Counted from the stretch's first letter, positions 24,160-36,963 are shown. The stretch is 43,040 nucleotides of DNA from Butyriboletus loyo (GCA_038093515.1 JBBPSI010000209.1:1-43040); one strand, 5' to 3'. Numbers and translations are program-made. The notes: generated from the letters alone by a model not told the origin.

Positions 24160-26321
24160 CTATTTGAAGTCGACGACGACGGCGAGCACGTCCCTGTCGA
24201 TGAGCTCTCCCGCCGCATTCCGTTCCAGCACGCCCCCTTTCGTACACCAAATCTTCCCTCTCATCCCGTCCAACGAGTACTCGTAATGCCGGGACGCATC
24301 CAAGTCTGCCCACGGCGGACATCGATCACCGACGACGGCGACACACCGTTCCCCCGTGGCGTCCACGGTGAATTTGTGAATCATCCCATCAGGGACAGGA
24401 GCCCGGGTGTCGTCGTTGTCGGATCCACCATCCTCCGTGCCTGTGTCTTCTGCACCTGTACCCGCACTTGCACCTGCACCTGCACCTGCACCTGCACCTG
24501 CACCTGCACCTGCACCTGTACCTGCACCTGCACCTGTACCTGTACCTGCACCTGCACCTGCACTTGCACCTGCGCCTGCAACCGTGTGCTGTCCGACCAT
24601 GCAACAGCCTCTGACGAATCCGTCGTTGGAGACGTCGACCAGGTTACCTTTCCATAGCCCTGGAACAGAGAAGATGTCGTGCGATGTGATGGTGATCGGG
24701 AGTACCTCCTCGGTGCTGCGGACGATCGCGTTCAAGCCGGAGTTATTGCTATTGCTATTTCTATTGCTATTGTTGTCGTTGTCGTTATTGTCGTTGTCGT
24801 TGCCGTCTGCGGCGGTTGCGGTTGCGGTTGCGGTTGCGGAGATTGGACGGGTATGGAATGCAGGCAGGGTATAGTTGGTGCATACGAGTCGGACACGCAT
24901 GTCGGTGGTAGGATAGAAAGGTGCATATGTGTGCATGAACCGGAGCGTCGTCGATCGTGTGATAGGGTCGACGGTAGCGTCGCGGATGGGGGCGAGCCAC
25001 ATCGATCCCATGTCGCGCGTGACCATCTCATGGGTCAGGCGGAGCTCGCGGACGATGGGTTGGGCGCTGTCCGAGTCCACAAGGCCAGGATTTGAAGCGG
25101 GAGTGGAGTCGACGTCTGGGAGGGCGAACGTCTGAACGACCTCGACCTCGCCGATATTACCATGGATGAGGTAGGAACGGGAGAGTACGAATAGATGGGT
25201 CCGCGTAAAGTAAACCTCGACGAGATGGGGCAACCATGCCCCGCGATAGTTCAAGAGGATATCCTGGACGTGAAAAAAAAAAATAGGGGTCACAATAAGT
25301 CTCTGCTCATCGATGCGTAATTGCACGGATCTACCAGTCGCGTTCGAAAGCGGGGGAACTTGTAGAACCGTCGACGTGATGGGTCGAATACCAAAGAGTG
25401 TCTGGGTTTGTTCGCCGCGTCGAGGGAGATATACGCGTACGGCGCAATGCCGCTATCCACTCGGATACGCGGTACAAACGCCTCTCTTGGTAAACTGCAG
25501 GTCGGGACATCGAACATTTCCGGACCCGACAAGTACCCCGTATCATCATCCACCACAAACTCGAGGAGCTTCCTGTGTAGAAAGCCAAAATCATCATCGA
25601 CATGGGACCGATGAGAAGGAACGGGTCACGGTGAGACGTACACCGGATCCGCGAGACGCCCCCTCCCGAGATGCACAGCGACATAGATGAAGTGACCCTG
25701 TGAAATCACCACCGACGTCGATCCCCAATTCGCGAACGACCCATGATCCCATAACACCCGTTCCGAGCCCGTCTCGACATCTCGCGACCGAAGTTGCTTC
25801 ATATCCTTGCTCACGATCAGCCATCTCCCACAGACCCATTGAAACCGATCTTCGTCTATCGATCGCGGACCAGTATAGATCTTTCTCGAGATGAGCGTGA
25901 GTGGTTCGGTGGTCCACGTGTTTGCGAGGCGCGCCGAGTAGACGAGCGTGCGTTGGAGGAAGTGGGTGGATTGCCAGGGGAAGGGACCAGGTGGGAGAGG
26001 GAGACGAGCGGTGGCGTAGACGGTTCGCCAGAAGGCGGGCTCGTGGATGATCTCACAGAAAAGTTTGGACACCTGGAAGGACATCGTTGAATGAGAAAGC
26101 GAGGCCTGAGAACGGCACACACATGGGGAGAGAGGGAGACTGAACGTTACCGCTCGTAGATGGACCAGATCTTGAGGGCCTACAAGGCAGAGGATATGAT
26201 ATATCGTCTCCACTGGAAGAGCGGTGGAGCCCTGGGATGTGGTGACGGGTTGGACGTCGGTTGACTGGGGATCGTCGAGGTGGGATCCAAGCTGCGTATA
26301 GTCAGCATTATCGCGTGCCAT
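24160..26321 (-). CDS. F-box protein with Ala/Gly, Asn/Asp and Ala/Thr repeat tracts
   Basis: Four exons (26151-26321, 25642-26072, 25335-25572, 24160-25263) join in frame to 647 residues. The F-box is at residues about 32-75: ALPVETIYHILCLVGPQDLV, then LRAV across intron 1 into SKLFCEIIHEPAFWRTVY, matching the LPxEixxxIl...L..v.k.f...i..p.LWr pattern; it would bind Skp1 in an SCF ubiquitin ligase. The remaining 550 residues look like a beta-propeller-like substrate domain (repeated LVYSARL, WVCGRWLIVS, FIYVAVHLGRG, HLFVLSRSYLI strands) without a named repeat. Between residues about 470 and 600 there are three low-complexity tracts, all multiples of three bases, so the frame is kept. Start is the ATG at 26321; a GTG-led extension upstream is not credible. 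Confidence 0.88.
24443..24584. repeat. Hexanucleotide CACCTG tandem repeat inside the F-box gene
   Basis: About 20 copies of CACCTG and one-base variants (TACCTG, CACTTG, CGCCTG) stand in tandem. On the coding strand they specify alternating Ala-Gly with a few Thr and Ser. The pattern of variants is itself repeated (TACCTGCACCTGCACCTG), which suggests growth by slippage in blocks. Confidence 0.95.
24742..24842. repeat. Two short microsatellites inside the F-box gene
   Basis: ATTGCT/GTCGTT-type triplet-based repeats (about 24742-24802) encode an Asn/Asp-rich tract and GCGGTT repeats (about 24810-24840) an Ala-Thr tract on the minus strand. Confidence 0.9.
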
Positions 26322-28363
26322 CGGGTCTCGCGCAGGAGCAGGGAGAAAACGGCGTCGTTGGAAACACGACACTCCAAGGGGTTATCTGCCTCGAAACGGA
26401 AATGTTAATGATTAATGATATCCGCGTATGCCGTCGCTTGCTACGTCCCCAGCTTGAAATTCCTTCAGGTCAGAAGGCCTCCCAAGGATGTTCAGGTCCT
26501 ACGTATATTCGGACAAACTCGTCTCGCACCGACTCTATTTTTCAAGACAGTGATAGTCACACAAATCGAGACTTGGTCACATGGTTCGTACCATACGTTC
26601 AGACACAAAGTAAGACAGAGGTTTCGCATTAAACAAGGAGTGTGTTGTCTATACAGTAACGGCGCAATCTGTGTAAGAGACCCATAGTACGAAAACCATC
26701 AAGGTCTCACGAACAAGCGATAACTTCCTGATGAATTGCCCTCTGATGAATTGATTCCCTGATACCCCAAGTCCGGTCACCAGCCCCATAGATCTTCCAT
26801 AACCAGAAATAGACAAAACAAGAGGAATTGCGACGAAAAAGTGAGGCCTTTAAGAACGAAGAAGACTTGTACAACAGCCAGATCGCGGCTGGGAAATGCA
26901 TGTTGATACATTTGCAGGCGAGAGCGATGATAAGACAATGCGTGACGAAGACGATAGCCGATGAGTGGAAGCGGTATTGCAATCAACGAAGGTTTAGTTC
27001 TGCGAGATGGGTATTTCTCAGTTTACGAGCCTTGAGCAATCAAGGAAGGATGCTTACAATGCAGTAGTTCATGCAACGACACAAAAGCAACCACCTGCAA
27101 ACCAATTGTTGCTCTCGTCAACTGGTATTTGCGGCACGCCCGAGTCTGACTCAGTGGAGACCTTGGACGAGGCGAAGGCGTCGATGAATAAAAAGTCCAT
27201 TGTTGTGTATGATGATGATGAGAGGGATGTATCGCAGAGAAGTCGCAAGAGCTCTGGCAAGGCGAAGACGACTGGTGTGTTTGGAAGTGAAGGCAGGCCC
27301 CCCCATCGCCCCCATATATATACACTCCCTCGGATCTCGGTGGCGGTCAGAAAAGATAATCGAGAGGAATCAACATTACGATAATAATTGGACATGTTCT
27401 GTCTCATAGTTGCATCAAGGCGGACATAGTACCCGCGGACGGAGCCTGTTACTTATTGTGTAAGTAAGCCTCTGCCGGAGTTATGGCTGCTCGTCGTATC
27501 GTCATCTCCATTTGCGAGAACAAAAAGAGGTGAGGAATGTATGGGCCGAGTAAACTCCGGAACCATGCGGATGAGTGAATCTGTCAAACGTCAGCCCACG
27601 TCACGTACAAAGACGCTGGGGAAAGGGTGGGACAGGAATGCGTGAAGGCCTGGGTGAACCGGGAGGATATTGGGCCCATCCCCGAGCTGTCTTTTTGTCC
27701 TGTCCACGTCGGATATGATCTGATGCTATGAGAACGAGATGGCTTATTGTCTCGGATGGTACAGCCACTCGTTGCTCAAATACTACGCTTGCCATTTTCG
27801 GCCCCCACCAGAAATATTCCAAGTAGCACAAATTGTTTGGCCGCCGCTCCGATCTTGGCCGAGCTGGCCCCACGCGCAGCTCCGATTGTGCTCTGTCCCA
27901 CAATGCGTCATTCCAGGGGCGGCCTCCATTATATCTAGAGACAATAGATCAGTGGCCTGAAACCTCCGAGGCGGTAAAACCCTGGGTGGCGTTGGGTTTG
28001 GAAACGGGGGTGCGCAGTTCATCTCCTGTATATGTAGAGTTCTGTGACGAAGGAACGCCTGGTATAGCAGCACGAATCCATGACACGACGCCAGCCCTTA
28101 TCGGGTCATTCATGCCAGGATCAGCTTTTCGAGCCGCCCTCTCCTAGGTCAAACACTCAGAATATGAATACGAAGAGAAAAATCTCATACAACGTCCAGA
28201 CCTGCGACGAAGCACCCGCCTTTCACTAAATATCACACATGCTACTACATAAACATACTAGAAGGGAGATGAGCGCTGTACGTTAGTGGGAATATATGGT
28301 TCCACAAGACGCTATCAGGGGCATGGAAGCGTGAAAAATCGAGGCGCAGATATTCGTCAGATA
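26322..28363. other. Intergenic region with weak coding traces
   Basis: No gene is firmly supported. On the plus strand 26828-27067 and 27007-27384 stay open, and a GTTTAG...CAG pair at about 26990-27020 could join them; the second part (SMNKKSIVVYDDDERD) has a plausible protein composition with no known domain. On 27601-28160 both strands are open in pieces without recognisable motifs. Treat as possible orphan gene or noise. Confidence 0.35.
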
Positions 28364-28970
28364 CTAGACAAGTCGTGATGGATCGGAGGGGGGTGGTGCT
28401 TCAGTCCCCGGGGTTGCGCCAGCCACTGCACGGGTATGGTAAACCGGCTGATCCACACTGTCCACGGGAGCTCCCGAGGGTGCCACTCCACTTTGTTCCC
28501 CTACCGGGGAAGGAGTCACCGTGGATTGCTCCATGGGCAGGGAAGGCCCGCCGTGTGTCCAAGCGGCTTCGACATACTTGGGTGGTCCGTCGAAATTGTC
28601 ATACGCGGGAAGGGCGTCCTTTCCGTCCCAATTCTCCCCAGCAGGACTGAGCCGGCGGCCATGTGCATCGGTATCCGCAGCACGTACCCTGCGGTCTGGA
28701 TGGTACGCAGCTGGGAGAGGAGCTAATTGTAGACCGTGGTACATTGAGCCATAGTTGGAGTCATGCGGAGGATGTGAGCCGTAGGAATATTGAGAACTGC
28801 TGCCTATCCGGAAGAAATTAGAAAGTGCCTGGTTGCGCCGCCGCAAAACGAGGATTCTTCAGACACCATGGCGTCAGATCTGTGTGAGTGTGGTCGTATA
28901 GGGCATACCTAAGAATTACAAGGACGAATATGATCACGACCACAACAATAAAGTAGGAATGTTGAAGCAT
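28364..28970 (-). CDS. Short single-pass membrane protein, function unknown
   Basis: Two exons (28909-28970 and 28364-28856) join in frame to 184 residues. The first exon is almost entirely one membrane helix: MLQHSYFIVVVVIIFVLVIL. The splice gives ILRILVLRRRNQ, so the helix is followed by three arginines, placing the rest in the cytoplasm. The long tail is rich in Ser, Pro, Gly and Tyr, with GSHPPHDSNYGSMYHG, DALPAYDNFDGPPKYVEA and a Ser/Pro/Ala-rich end. The LPAYxxxxGPPKYxEA segment resembles the PPxY-like (PPKY) tails of many fungal membrane proteins, which recruit Rsp5-type WW-domain ubiquitin ligases; that role is inferred. The intron is 52 bp with a GTATGC donor. Divergent from CNOT11, 386 bp away. 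Confidence 0.8.
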
Positions 28971-29356
28971 AGACTGCGCGATGATCGGTCAATAGAAGTT
29001 TAGAACCGACCAAGTGCCGAAGCAAGGGATGTCTGACCTGAGTGCTTTGGGTAATTGAATCCGTCGACCTTTGGGTAACACCGTGGATGACGGTCATTGA
29101 GATGGTCTGCAAAAGGGACTGTGAAATGGCAGGCCCGCCCAAATCCCATTGCTGGACGAGATGCAGATTTATAACGATAAGAAATCGGCCGACTACGGCC
29201 GCAAATAGCCCAGGTGTAAACAACGACAAACATCCCTTTCCAAAGAGTTGTATTACGTATCAGGGGTTACACAGCCACCCGTTGCCACAGAAAACAAACA
29301 AGGACAATTAAGATATGGATGTAGCAAGCTACTTGGACTTTTGACGTTGGTTATGG
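28971..29356. promoter_or_regulatory. Divergent promoter region between 28970 gene and CNOT11
   Basis: The two start codons face away from each other across 386 bp. No gene is credible in between, and I cannot name a core element with confidence. Confidence 0.4.
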
Positions 29357-31001
29357 ATGATGACCTCCTCGTCGCCGTTGCCGACAGCGAGCAGGGTCAG
29401 TCCGGGAACACCAACCGTGGCTGGCTCGAGACTCTTTCAAAAGTCCTCAACAGCCTCGAATATTCTGTCTCCAACTTTCCCGGGCCAGATCAGTTCAGGG
29501 GACCCTGTCCGGGCGTCAGTTGCACATCTCTTAGTCCGCGCTTATACCCTTCCTTGTTCCACAGCTGCACAGGCTTTTTCTCAGCTCGTACAGCCCACCG
29601 CGCGATTCCAGCTGGCTCTTGACGCGTTGTTGCCCCTTCTCAATTCTTCCGTCGAAGTTAGTACATATCATTTGCGCCAATTGTTCGCCTCACGTCACCT
29701 TCTCCCGTGACTTCAGCTCGCTCAACGCATTCTCGTTTCATTCATCTTGTATTCAATGTACGCTCCTTATCCGATTTCTCTCAACCCGTTCAAGTCTGCT
29801 CTGTATGCTACCTTCCTAAACGAGAGAGGTTATGCCATCACGATCACTGCCGAAGGTGGTTTCAGTGAAAATGAACAGCTAGTATGGGTCCTCTGGAAAA
29901 TTCTTAAAGGAGATGGCAATGATGTGCATTCCTTCTCCCTCGTCAGCACTCACGTCACTGACGTTTCTGTAGATTGGTCCCTATTCTCCTAGCACATTGA
30001 CCAGGTCTCCGCTTCTCCCTGAGCTTAGAGCTTTAAATCTGTTTTTGGACGAAGAGAACTTTACGGAAACGAGCACGCCCGAGCCGTAAGTGGAAATTTC
30101 GGCATTTTCGGTGGTGATCTTTTCTATATCTATATCTGTCTCACAGGGGTACCACTGTCATCAACCAGGGGGAAGCTGTCCAGGCTTTCAAATCCAAGTC
30201 TCCCTCTCCGGCACAGATTGTTGAGGTGGAAGTGACCCCTGAAGAAGATGAACAGAAGGAGCGAATTGCTCGAGGTATGAAGCTGCTCCTAGCAGCTCGC
30301 GACCGAGCACTCACACTTACGGAACAACGGGTACGTACTGTCGAGGGCGCTCCAGTCATCATTATCACCTGATACATTCGGGCAGATCCTGACCCCAATG
30401 ATACCCAACCTAACGTCGCCTCCTATGATAACGTCGATGGAATTGCCATCCATCGTCGCTAATAATCCTAATCTAGCCTATCAACTTTTTTTGGCGCTCT
30501 TGACCGCCACTAACCTCCAGTCACAAGGGCCTTACCCCTACCTAGATGTCCTCACAAATGTTCCTCCGACGTTGCCTTCTTTTGATCTTCTCGTCCGCTT
30601 ACTCCGGGATACATCCATCGTCATTGACCCCGCCACAGGGGGTAAAACAACCGTTGCCGATATTGTCCGTGTCGAGGCTCTCGGACGGTTCATTCATGAA
30701 AGCATCAAATGGCTCGACAATGCAGAGAAAGAAGAACGGGAAGGGCTTATCAGTGACGATCGCTTTGCAAAGGGCGTCCAAAACGTGGGTAGCCATCACG
30801 CTGTTTGGTTACGCCGATTTATTGATCGTGTACTCGACCCGTGTCCAGCTCTGTCGCTTCTACGCCTCTCTGTTGAGGGTTTCGATCGTGGACACGGCTT
30901 CGGATGCCGACACTGCGGAGATGGCGCATTTCGCGCTGCGTAACTCGCGCTTTGAGGAAGCGAATACGCTTTACCGGCTTTTGGCTTCTGGACGGTACTG
31001 A
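29357..31001 (+). CDS. CNOT11: CCR4-NOT complex subunit 11 (DUF2363 protein)
   Basis: Subunit of the CCR4-NOT deadenylase complex, which binds the N-terminal part of Not1 together with Not10 and acts in mRNA decay. Six exons (29357-29656, 29717-29923, 29973-30085, 30147-30330, 30386-30784, 30849-31001) give 451 residues. The N-terminal MIF4G-like part shows FSQLVQPTARFQLALDALLP, ILVSFILYSMYAPYPISLN, NEQLVWVLWKILKGDG and IGPYSPSTLTRSPLLP. The C-terminal DUF2363 domain follows: LPSIVANNPNLAYQLFLALL, YLDVLTNVPPTLPSFDLLVR, FIHESIKWL, LCRFYASLLRVSIV and SRFEEANTLYRLLASGRY. The first about 50 codons are open in two frames; the start at 29357 keeps one exon through to 29656, while the ATG at 29353 opens an equally protein-like frame that does not connect. 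The N-terminus is therefore uncertain. Confidence 0.94.
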
Positions 31002-31272
31002 GGACTCGCACACGGGGTCGCATTGTACGCTCGAGAAACTCGTTTATGCTCTCGTGCCGCTGCCGCCACTACCGACATCCACTCGTCACAGCAGCTTTAT
31101 TTTCCATATGGCTTTGCAGCGCTTTTTTTTTTTTTTGACTTATGCGGAAACTCACGATCGATACGAGACGTTGTTTCCTCCGCTTCTCATCCAGTATACG
31201 CTCGATGTCTACGCCCGCTCCGTTAACGTAATGCATCCTTTGCCTCGGTCTTTTTTTCCCCGCGCATCCGTT

Positions 31273-31312
31273 TGTCGTCGTCGTCATCGTCATCGTCATC
31301 GTCATCGTCGTC
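31273..31312. repeat. GTC/GTCATC triplet microsatellite
   Basis: GTCGTCGTC followed by four GTCATC-type units. Confidence 0.9.
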
Positions 31313-31983
31313 CGTACTCACACCGTTTATGCGTCACCTCATCCATCGTATCGTGTATCGTTGTCCATGTCTTTTTCTTTTTTTCTTTGCATGCATCATT
31401 CATGTTCATGTCGTGTCTCGTCGGTTTCTCTCCTAGTTATCATGCATGATACGTATCACTTGGATCGGTTTTTCTCCTCTCGTATGCGGTTAGACTCGTC
31501 TTTTGGAATTCGATGAACGAATTCGTACGCCCACGATATGCATGTACGTCGCCGGTCCCTAGCCGCCAGTTGCCAGTCGCGAGCGAAACACGCCGTAACG
31601 TGCCCAAGTACACGAGTCAACAAAGGTCCCGGATGTGCGAATTAAAAAAAAAAAAGAGAGAGATCCGGACATGCGTGCGTGCGACTCGAACTGCGTTCCG
31701 ACGAAAGCGACACGGAATGAAAAAAAAAAAAAGAAAGAAAAGCAAGGAAGAAACAGAAGAGGAGAGGAGAGGTAGAATCCATAATTACAACAGGACGTCG
31801 TCGGTCGTTATTCGACGTTTGCATCAAGGGGAGTCCCTACGCACACGGAACGAAACGAAATGGGAAAAAAAAAACGCATTACTCGGTTCGTCCAAAAAAA
31901 AAAAAACCCTGCAGGAACGGGATCATCATGGACCGATAAAAGGGAGGGAGGGAAGGTAGAGCAAGGATTCGGTGCGGTCAACG

Positions 31984-32017
31984 TTGGTTTGGTTTGGTTT
32001 GGTTTGGTTTGGTTTCG
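31984..32017. repeat. TTTGG pentanucleotide microsatellite
   Basis: About six tandem copies of GGTTT. Confidence 0.95.
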
Positions 32018-32179
32018 GGTCTGAGTAAAGTACAAGAGGCAAGGTATGAACGTAGTCGGGAGATGGACGAGTGTGGGAATTAAGGCTTTGAGGCTGACAG
32101 TGAGGAGGGCGAACGCCACGCAGAATCACCAAGTCATCCGGTATAATGAAAACAGGGGAAAGAGAAGACAAAGAAGGCG

Positions 32180-32216
32180 AGAGGGGGGGGAGGGGGAGGA
32201 GGGGGGGGGAGGAGGG
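32180..32216 (+). repeat. G-rich purine block with quadruplex potential
   Basis: Runs of eight, five, two, nine, two and three G separated by single A residues occur in 37 bases. Confidence 0.85.
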
Positions 32217-32328
32217 ATCAATTATAGATATATGCAAGAAAAGAAAAGAGGACGGAAGGGAGGGGGGATGCGGAGGGAGGAGGAAGATAGTCAAATTCAA
32301 ACAGCATAAATGCGGCCCATCGACGTCT

Positions 32329-35243
32329 TCATGGTGTCGGGGCCTGCTGCTTCTTCCTGAACCGCAGCAACGGCGCCAATCCGGACGGCGCACACGCCTT
32401 CTTCAAAAACTCGTGCTGCATGGTGTATGTGTGGGTTAGAGAGAAAGGGCAGCATGTGATGGGACGACCGACCTGCAGCAACTCGCTCGAGTTGGCTCGG
32501 CTTCGGACGTCGACGCAGAGACACACGCTCAAGAAACTCTTGAGCTCCTTGCTCAGCGCCTCTGGTTTCTTCAACGTCGGCGTGCCGTTGGTCGCGATCA
32601 AGTACAACGCCTTGAGCGGTTCTTCGTCCAAATACGGCGGCTCGTTTTCAATCATCTCGATCGCCATGATACCGAGCGACCAAATATCGACTTTGGCACC
32701 GTATTCCTTTTGCTTGACGACCTCGGGTGCCATCCAGTAGGGTGTACCCACCATGGTCGCTCGCTTCGACTTTTGATCGGTGAGTTTGGCACAGAAACCA
32801 AAGTCAGCTAAGAGACGGTCAGAGAGGGGTAAAGACCAAGCAAGGTCGACGACACGTACTGATCTTGACGCGACCCTCTGCGTCCAAGAGAACGTTATCG
32901 GACTTGATGTCACGGTGGATGATGGATTGGCTGTGGAGGTGGCATAACCCTTTGCACGTCTATAGGCAGCGATGAGGCCAACCGACGTAAAGACCATCAA
33001 AAACGCTTACTTCGAAACATATACTTGAAATCTGGTCCTCCTCTAGCGTGTTATTTTCAATAATGTCAGTGAGTGCACCTCCCTCCATGTACTCCATGAC
33101 CACCCAAAGTTCGGTGTTCTTGACAAGATACGATTCCAAAAAGTTGACGATATTCGGATGCTGAGATTCTTTCATGACGAGAATCTCATTTACGATGAGT
33201 TCTTTTCTCGGCTGGTGGGAGAGATCCATCTCTTTGATAGCTACTTTCCTGCCAGTGGCTAGAGTCTTTGCGACATAGACATGCCCAGATGCACTGTGTC
33301 ATGTGCATGAACAGCTTCCACTGGTAGCATTGGATTTGCAGACTCACCCTTGGCCAACCTTTCTAATCTTACTGTATAGCGTCTTCGGATCGTCATCGGA
33401 CACGACCGAGCGAAGTTTCTCCATGATCTGAGCCTCCGTCATAGTGCTGATACGCTTTTCTTTCTCCTTTGGCTTCTCGAGCTTCTTCGCCGCCTCGGCA
33501 ACTCCGGAATCATCGAGCTCGGGAGCAGTGACCGTAACGTCAGGGGGAGGCGCCTCCTTCTTCTTCGCCGGTTGCAATGGTTTCACAGAAGGTGGTCCAA
33601 CAGCAGCAGCCCCGGGAACAGGCTGTGTCACTGGAAACGTGGTCGCCGGGCCCGATTTAGGCGGAACGACAGTAACACGCTCAGCTTCTTCCCTGGCTTG
33701 CTGCCTCTCCCGTTCTCGTTCTCGGTCTCGGTCTCGGTCCTTCTCTTTCTCACGGTCGCGTTCCTCCCTCCGCCATTGCTCTCGCTGATCACGTTCCTTG
33801 TCTCTAAGCGTATCCGCGGAGGGCTGTCTGTCCAAGGAAGGCTTTGGGGTACCCTCAGGTCCACCTCGAGCCTGCGCTCTCGCACGTAGATCAGCCGACG
33901 ATGGTGTATGATCTGGAATAGGTGGTTTAGGAGCAGCAGGCGCCGGACGCGTCGCCGTCAACAACGGACGAGGTGGTGCAGGTCGACTCGGCTGAAGCGA
34001 CGTCGACGCCTGCAAGATGGCCGGAATTGGTGGACGCGCCCCGGTCCCCTGACCCGCAGAAGAAATGGTGTGTGCATGTTGGGTATGCGAGCTACTGACC
34101 AGTTCCGCGGCACGTGCGGCAGCGAGCGCGGTGGGGGAAAGACCATTTTGTGGGGAAGTATTCGAAGTGGTTTCGGCAGGTGCGCTTTCCTGGCGTTTTG
34201 GTCCTGGAGGCCGGGCATCGAGGGGAGAGGGTATTTTTCCAAGAGTTGTACCGCCAAGACCTGTCCCAGCGTTGAATCGTGGGGGAGGGGTACCATCGAC
34301 CGAGAATGGAGTGAGCGACGAGCCGGCCGAGTTGCCCGAGATAGACCGTGCCATGGAAGGCATGCCCATGCCCATGCCCATCTCTTCGAGTTCGCGTTTC
34401 TGGTGATCGGTGTAGAACTCGAGGACGTCGAGCACAGCCTGCGGGTCCTTTGCATAGTCCTCCCGGGTGATGGCTGATTTCGTGAGCAACTTGCTCCATT
34501 GTTCGGGCATGCCCTAGACACCAGATGGCAGGGGATACGATCAGATATCGAGTTCAACGTTGAAGAGGACAGAACGTACGGTGAAGGCGCCAGAAATGGG
34601 ATCAAACCCGACGTGCACCTTGTGCACAAAATTCGTTGGGTTGCTGACGCCCATCAGCGGGCTCCGGGAGTAGATGTCATCCTGCCAACTGTAGAGCTCC
34701 TCGTCATTTTTGAGGGCTAGATGGTATCGCTTGTCCTTGGTCTCCAGCAGTAGACAATAAGGCTTCAAATCTACACGTTCGATATTGGTTATATCATGCA
34801 ACATGATCACGCTTTGTACTGGGGAAGACTATGCAACACAGCATCAGTCAACGGACAAGGGAGCGATTTGGTCGAGCGCGAGGAGGTGATTGTGCGCCGA
34901 TCCTACGCACCTCGGTCTTATGTATGCTCAACGTCTCTCCCTTCAAGACAAGCCATTTTCTCAAGAACATGAAACTGGCAAAACCCTCCTCCTTCAAGCT
35001 GACGATGCCATTCCGAATCACTTGAGCGTTCATCGATGAGTCTGAATACCGAATTGGGGATCCACCTATGCCGGTATAGTCCGCAGCGTAGGATGAGCCG
35101 GAAGAGAAAGATGCGTTGTAGCCCGAGGTGTGGAGTGCGTTATTGTAGTGCGATGGTGATTGAGAGTCTCCTGTTCGGCGCAGAGGTGCCTGTGGTGCAG
35201 GTCTGGAAGGAGTCAAGTTCACCCCGGCAACGTTGAAGGCCAT
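32329..35243 (-). CDS. CLA4: Ste20/PAK-type Ser/Thr kinase with PH and CRIB domains
   Basis: Effector kinase of Cdc42/Rac, expected to act at the plasma membrane in polarity, septin assembly and cytokinesis. Order of domains: a Ser/Pro-rich start ([20 protein letters not shown]), a PH domain ([52 protein letters not shown]), a CRIB motif ([20 protein letters not shown]), a proline-rich linker of over 300 residues with a charged [11 protein letters not shown] coil, then the kinase. Kinase motifs seen are VAIKEMDLS (catalytic Lys), [47 protein letters not shown] and [13 protein letters not shown]; all are intact. It ends [15 protein letters not shown] plus CRIB before the kinase marks the Cla4 branch rather than Ste20. 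At least eight exons. I start at 35243; an in-frame ATG at 35297 would add 18 residues. Confidence 0.95.
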
Positions 35244-35760
35244 CGTCCATTCAGAAATTAAAGCACGAGGCTGGGGGCGTGGGGGTTCTGTCAGCAAAGT
35301 TGAAGGGTGGAACCGAGTAGCAGGACGTTGTTGTGGAGCGATTACTCGCTGCGATGGACGACGAGCGCGTAGACAGAAGAAAAAGTACAGGAAAACAGAT
35401 CAAGGACGATATGAAACAGGTTTGGACTTGGAAGGGAGAGTAGCAACTTGGGCTGAGTTCGGATGTACCCGCCAACAAACCATATCACCACGGTAACAGA
35501 TCTCATAAAACAAGAGAGGTAGAGGTATGCTAAACATTCGAGACCGGGCAGATGTGAGCGATCTATATTCGCGATACGAGCAACGACGCCGGGTAACATG
35601 CCCGTGGGTGATCGATTGATCCATCACACATCCCTGGGGAATTCGCAGATTTTGGCCAGTACGGTGAACTGAACTGAAACAGCACACGGCAACACTACCG
35701 CTCATCGATTCCTTGTTGCCCTGGGAGTGATTTCGAAATAAGTCATGAGTCAAACAAACA
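35244..35760. other. Intergenic region upstream of CLA4-type kinase
   Basis: Holds the kinase promoter and the 3' end of the S19 gene. Minus-strand open frames extending from the last S19 exon arise by reading past its stop or an unused splice. Confidence 0.5.
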
Positions 35761-36140
35761 TCAAGAAGACACTTGCTTGTAAGTGAAACGTTTCTTTGTG
35801 TGGGCAAATTCACCGAGTTTGTGACCAATCATGTCTTGAGTGACTGTCACCGGGACGTAGTCTTTGCCGTTGTGTACCAAAAATCGGACGCTGTCGACGC
35901 TCACGGGTCAAGTGAAGAGGAATGCTACCGAGCAACCCACTCACCCGACGAAATTCGGTAGGACAGTACTAGCCCGCGCATTTGTCCGTATGGGGACATT
36001 GTCCTCTAACGCTTGCTTCAGGTTCGAAAAGGCCACAAAGTATGGACCTATGATATGTCTTAGAGCTGACCACTGACCGGTAACGAAAACTGACCTTTCC
36101 AAGCTGACCTGCCTGACCGCAGGATGAGTGATGGCTGCAT
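35761..36140 (-). CDS. RSM19: Mitochondrial small-subunit ribosomal protein S19
   Basis: uS19m of the mitochondrial ribosome, which sits in the head of the small subunit. Three exons (36095-36140, 35945-36047, 35761-35890) join in frame to 92 residues, nearly the same as yeast Rsm19. Landmarks in order are [18 protein letters not shown] (bacterial RSLKKGPFID-type start), [16 protein letters not shown] (TWSRRSTIFPNMIG), [17 protein letters not shown] and [17 protein letters not shown]. The product ends FTYKQVSS at a TGA directly after the conserved tail. Introns are only 47 and 54 bp. A last splice to a downstream exon is possible (a CAG at about 35710), but the stop used here gives the expected length. 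Encoded in tandem with the kinase, with separate promoters. Confidence 0.93.
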
Positions 36141-36963
36141 CGTACAGTCCGAAGAAACTGCAGAGACGGTGCAGTGCCACCGCAATGGATCTCGTGCAAA
36201 CAAACAAACAAATAGACGCGGCGTACAACGCTTCCAATCATTTCGATGGGCCCTACATGGCCTGATCGCTGATAGGATGAATCTTAATTTCCTATATCGT
36301 CCATGCGCAACCAGACTACGGTCAGAATTGGAACCAATACTATGATTTGTGACAGCCTCAACCGACCCAACGACATTACCATCACTGTGCAAGACCTATT
36401 GACCCGTCTCCACTGCTTTTGGAAGATGACAAAAGTGGAGCACTGCCAGATTGACTGGGTGTTCAAGATGGAAGGTCAGATGAATAGGTTACAGGGGTCG
36501 AAGCCGACGTGATATACAACTTTTCATCAATAATTTCGGCGCAACACCAGCTCGATAATTCGGTCGTCACGATGTGTACCAGGTAAACGAATACAAAATC
36601 AATGGCACCCACAGGATATCACAAACGACTCGATTAGAGATTGATAACAATCATTCTGTAAATATAACGGTAAAGGCATGGCAAGTAGAGTCCAAGAAAG
36701 CCCCATCGAGCAACGTCAACAATTCGTCGTGTTCGTCGTAAGTTAGCTTCCCATCACAGATCATGAGCCCCACCGCCTCAAAGCGCCACCAAAGTGGATA
36801 TAAAAATGGATATCAAGGTACCTAGATCATAAACGTTCAGTGTTTCGACAATGCGGTTCGTACCGAACCCCACGCACATTGCATCGCATGAAAGACCATC
36901 ACATCATTTATGACTGGGACGGACTTGTGAGACGAGCCCCACGTCCGTGCAACTCAGGCTCGG
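36141..36963. other. Intergenic region between S19 and the 37170 gene
   Basis: No gene recognised. Short open frames on both strands have no family features. Confidence 0.5.

Larger units (their letters stand above)
31002..32328. other. Low-complexity 3' region between convergent CNOT11 and CLA4-type genes
   Basis: No credible gene. The plus strand has a 14-base T run near 31123, A runs near 31645, 31720, 31866 and 31893, triplet repeats, a pentamer repeat and a G-rich purine block. A lysine-rich plus-strand open frame at 31513-31959 is an effect of the A runs. Confidence 0.6.
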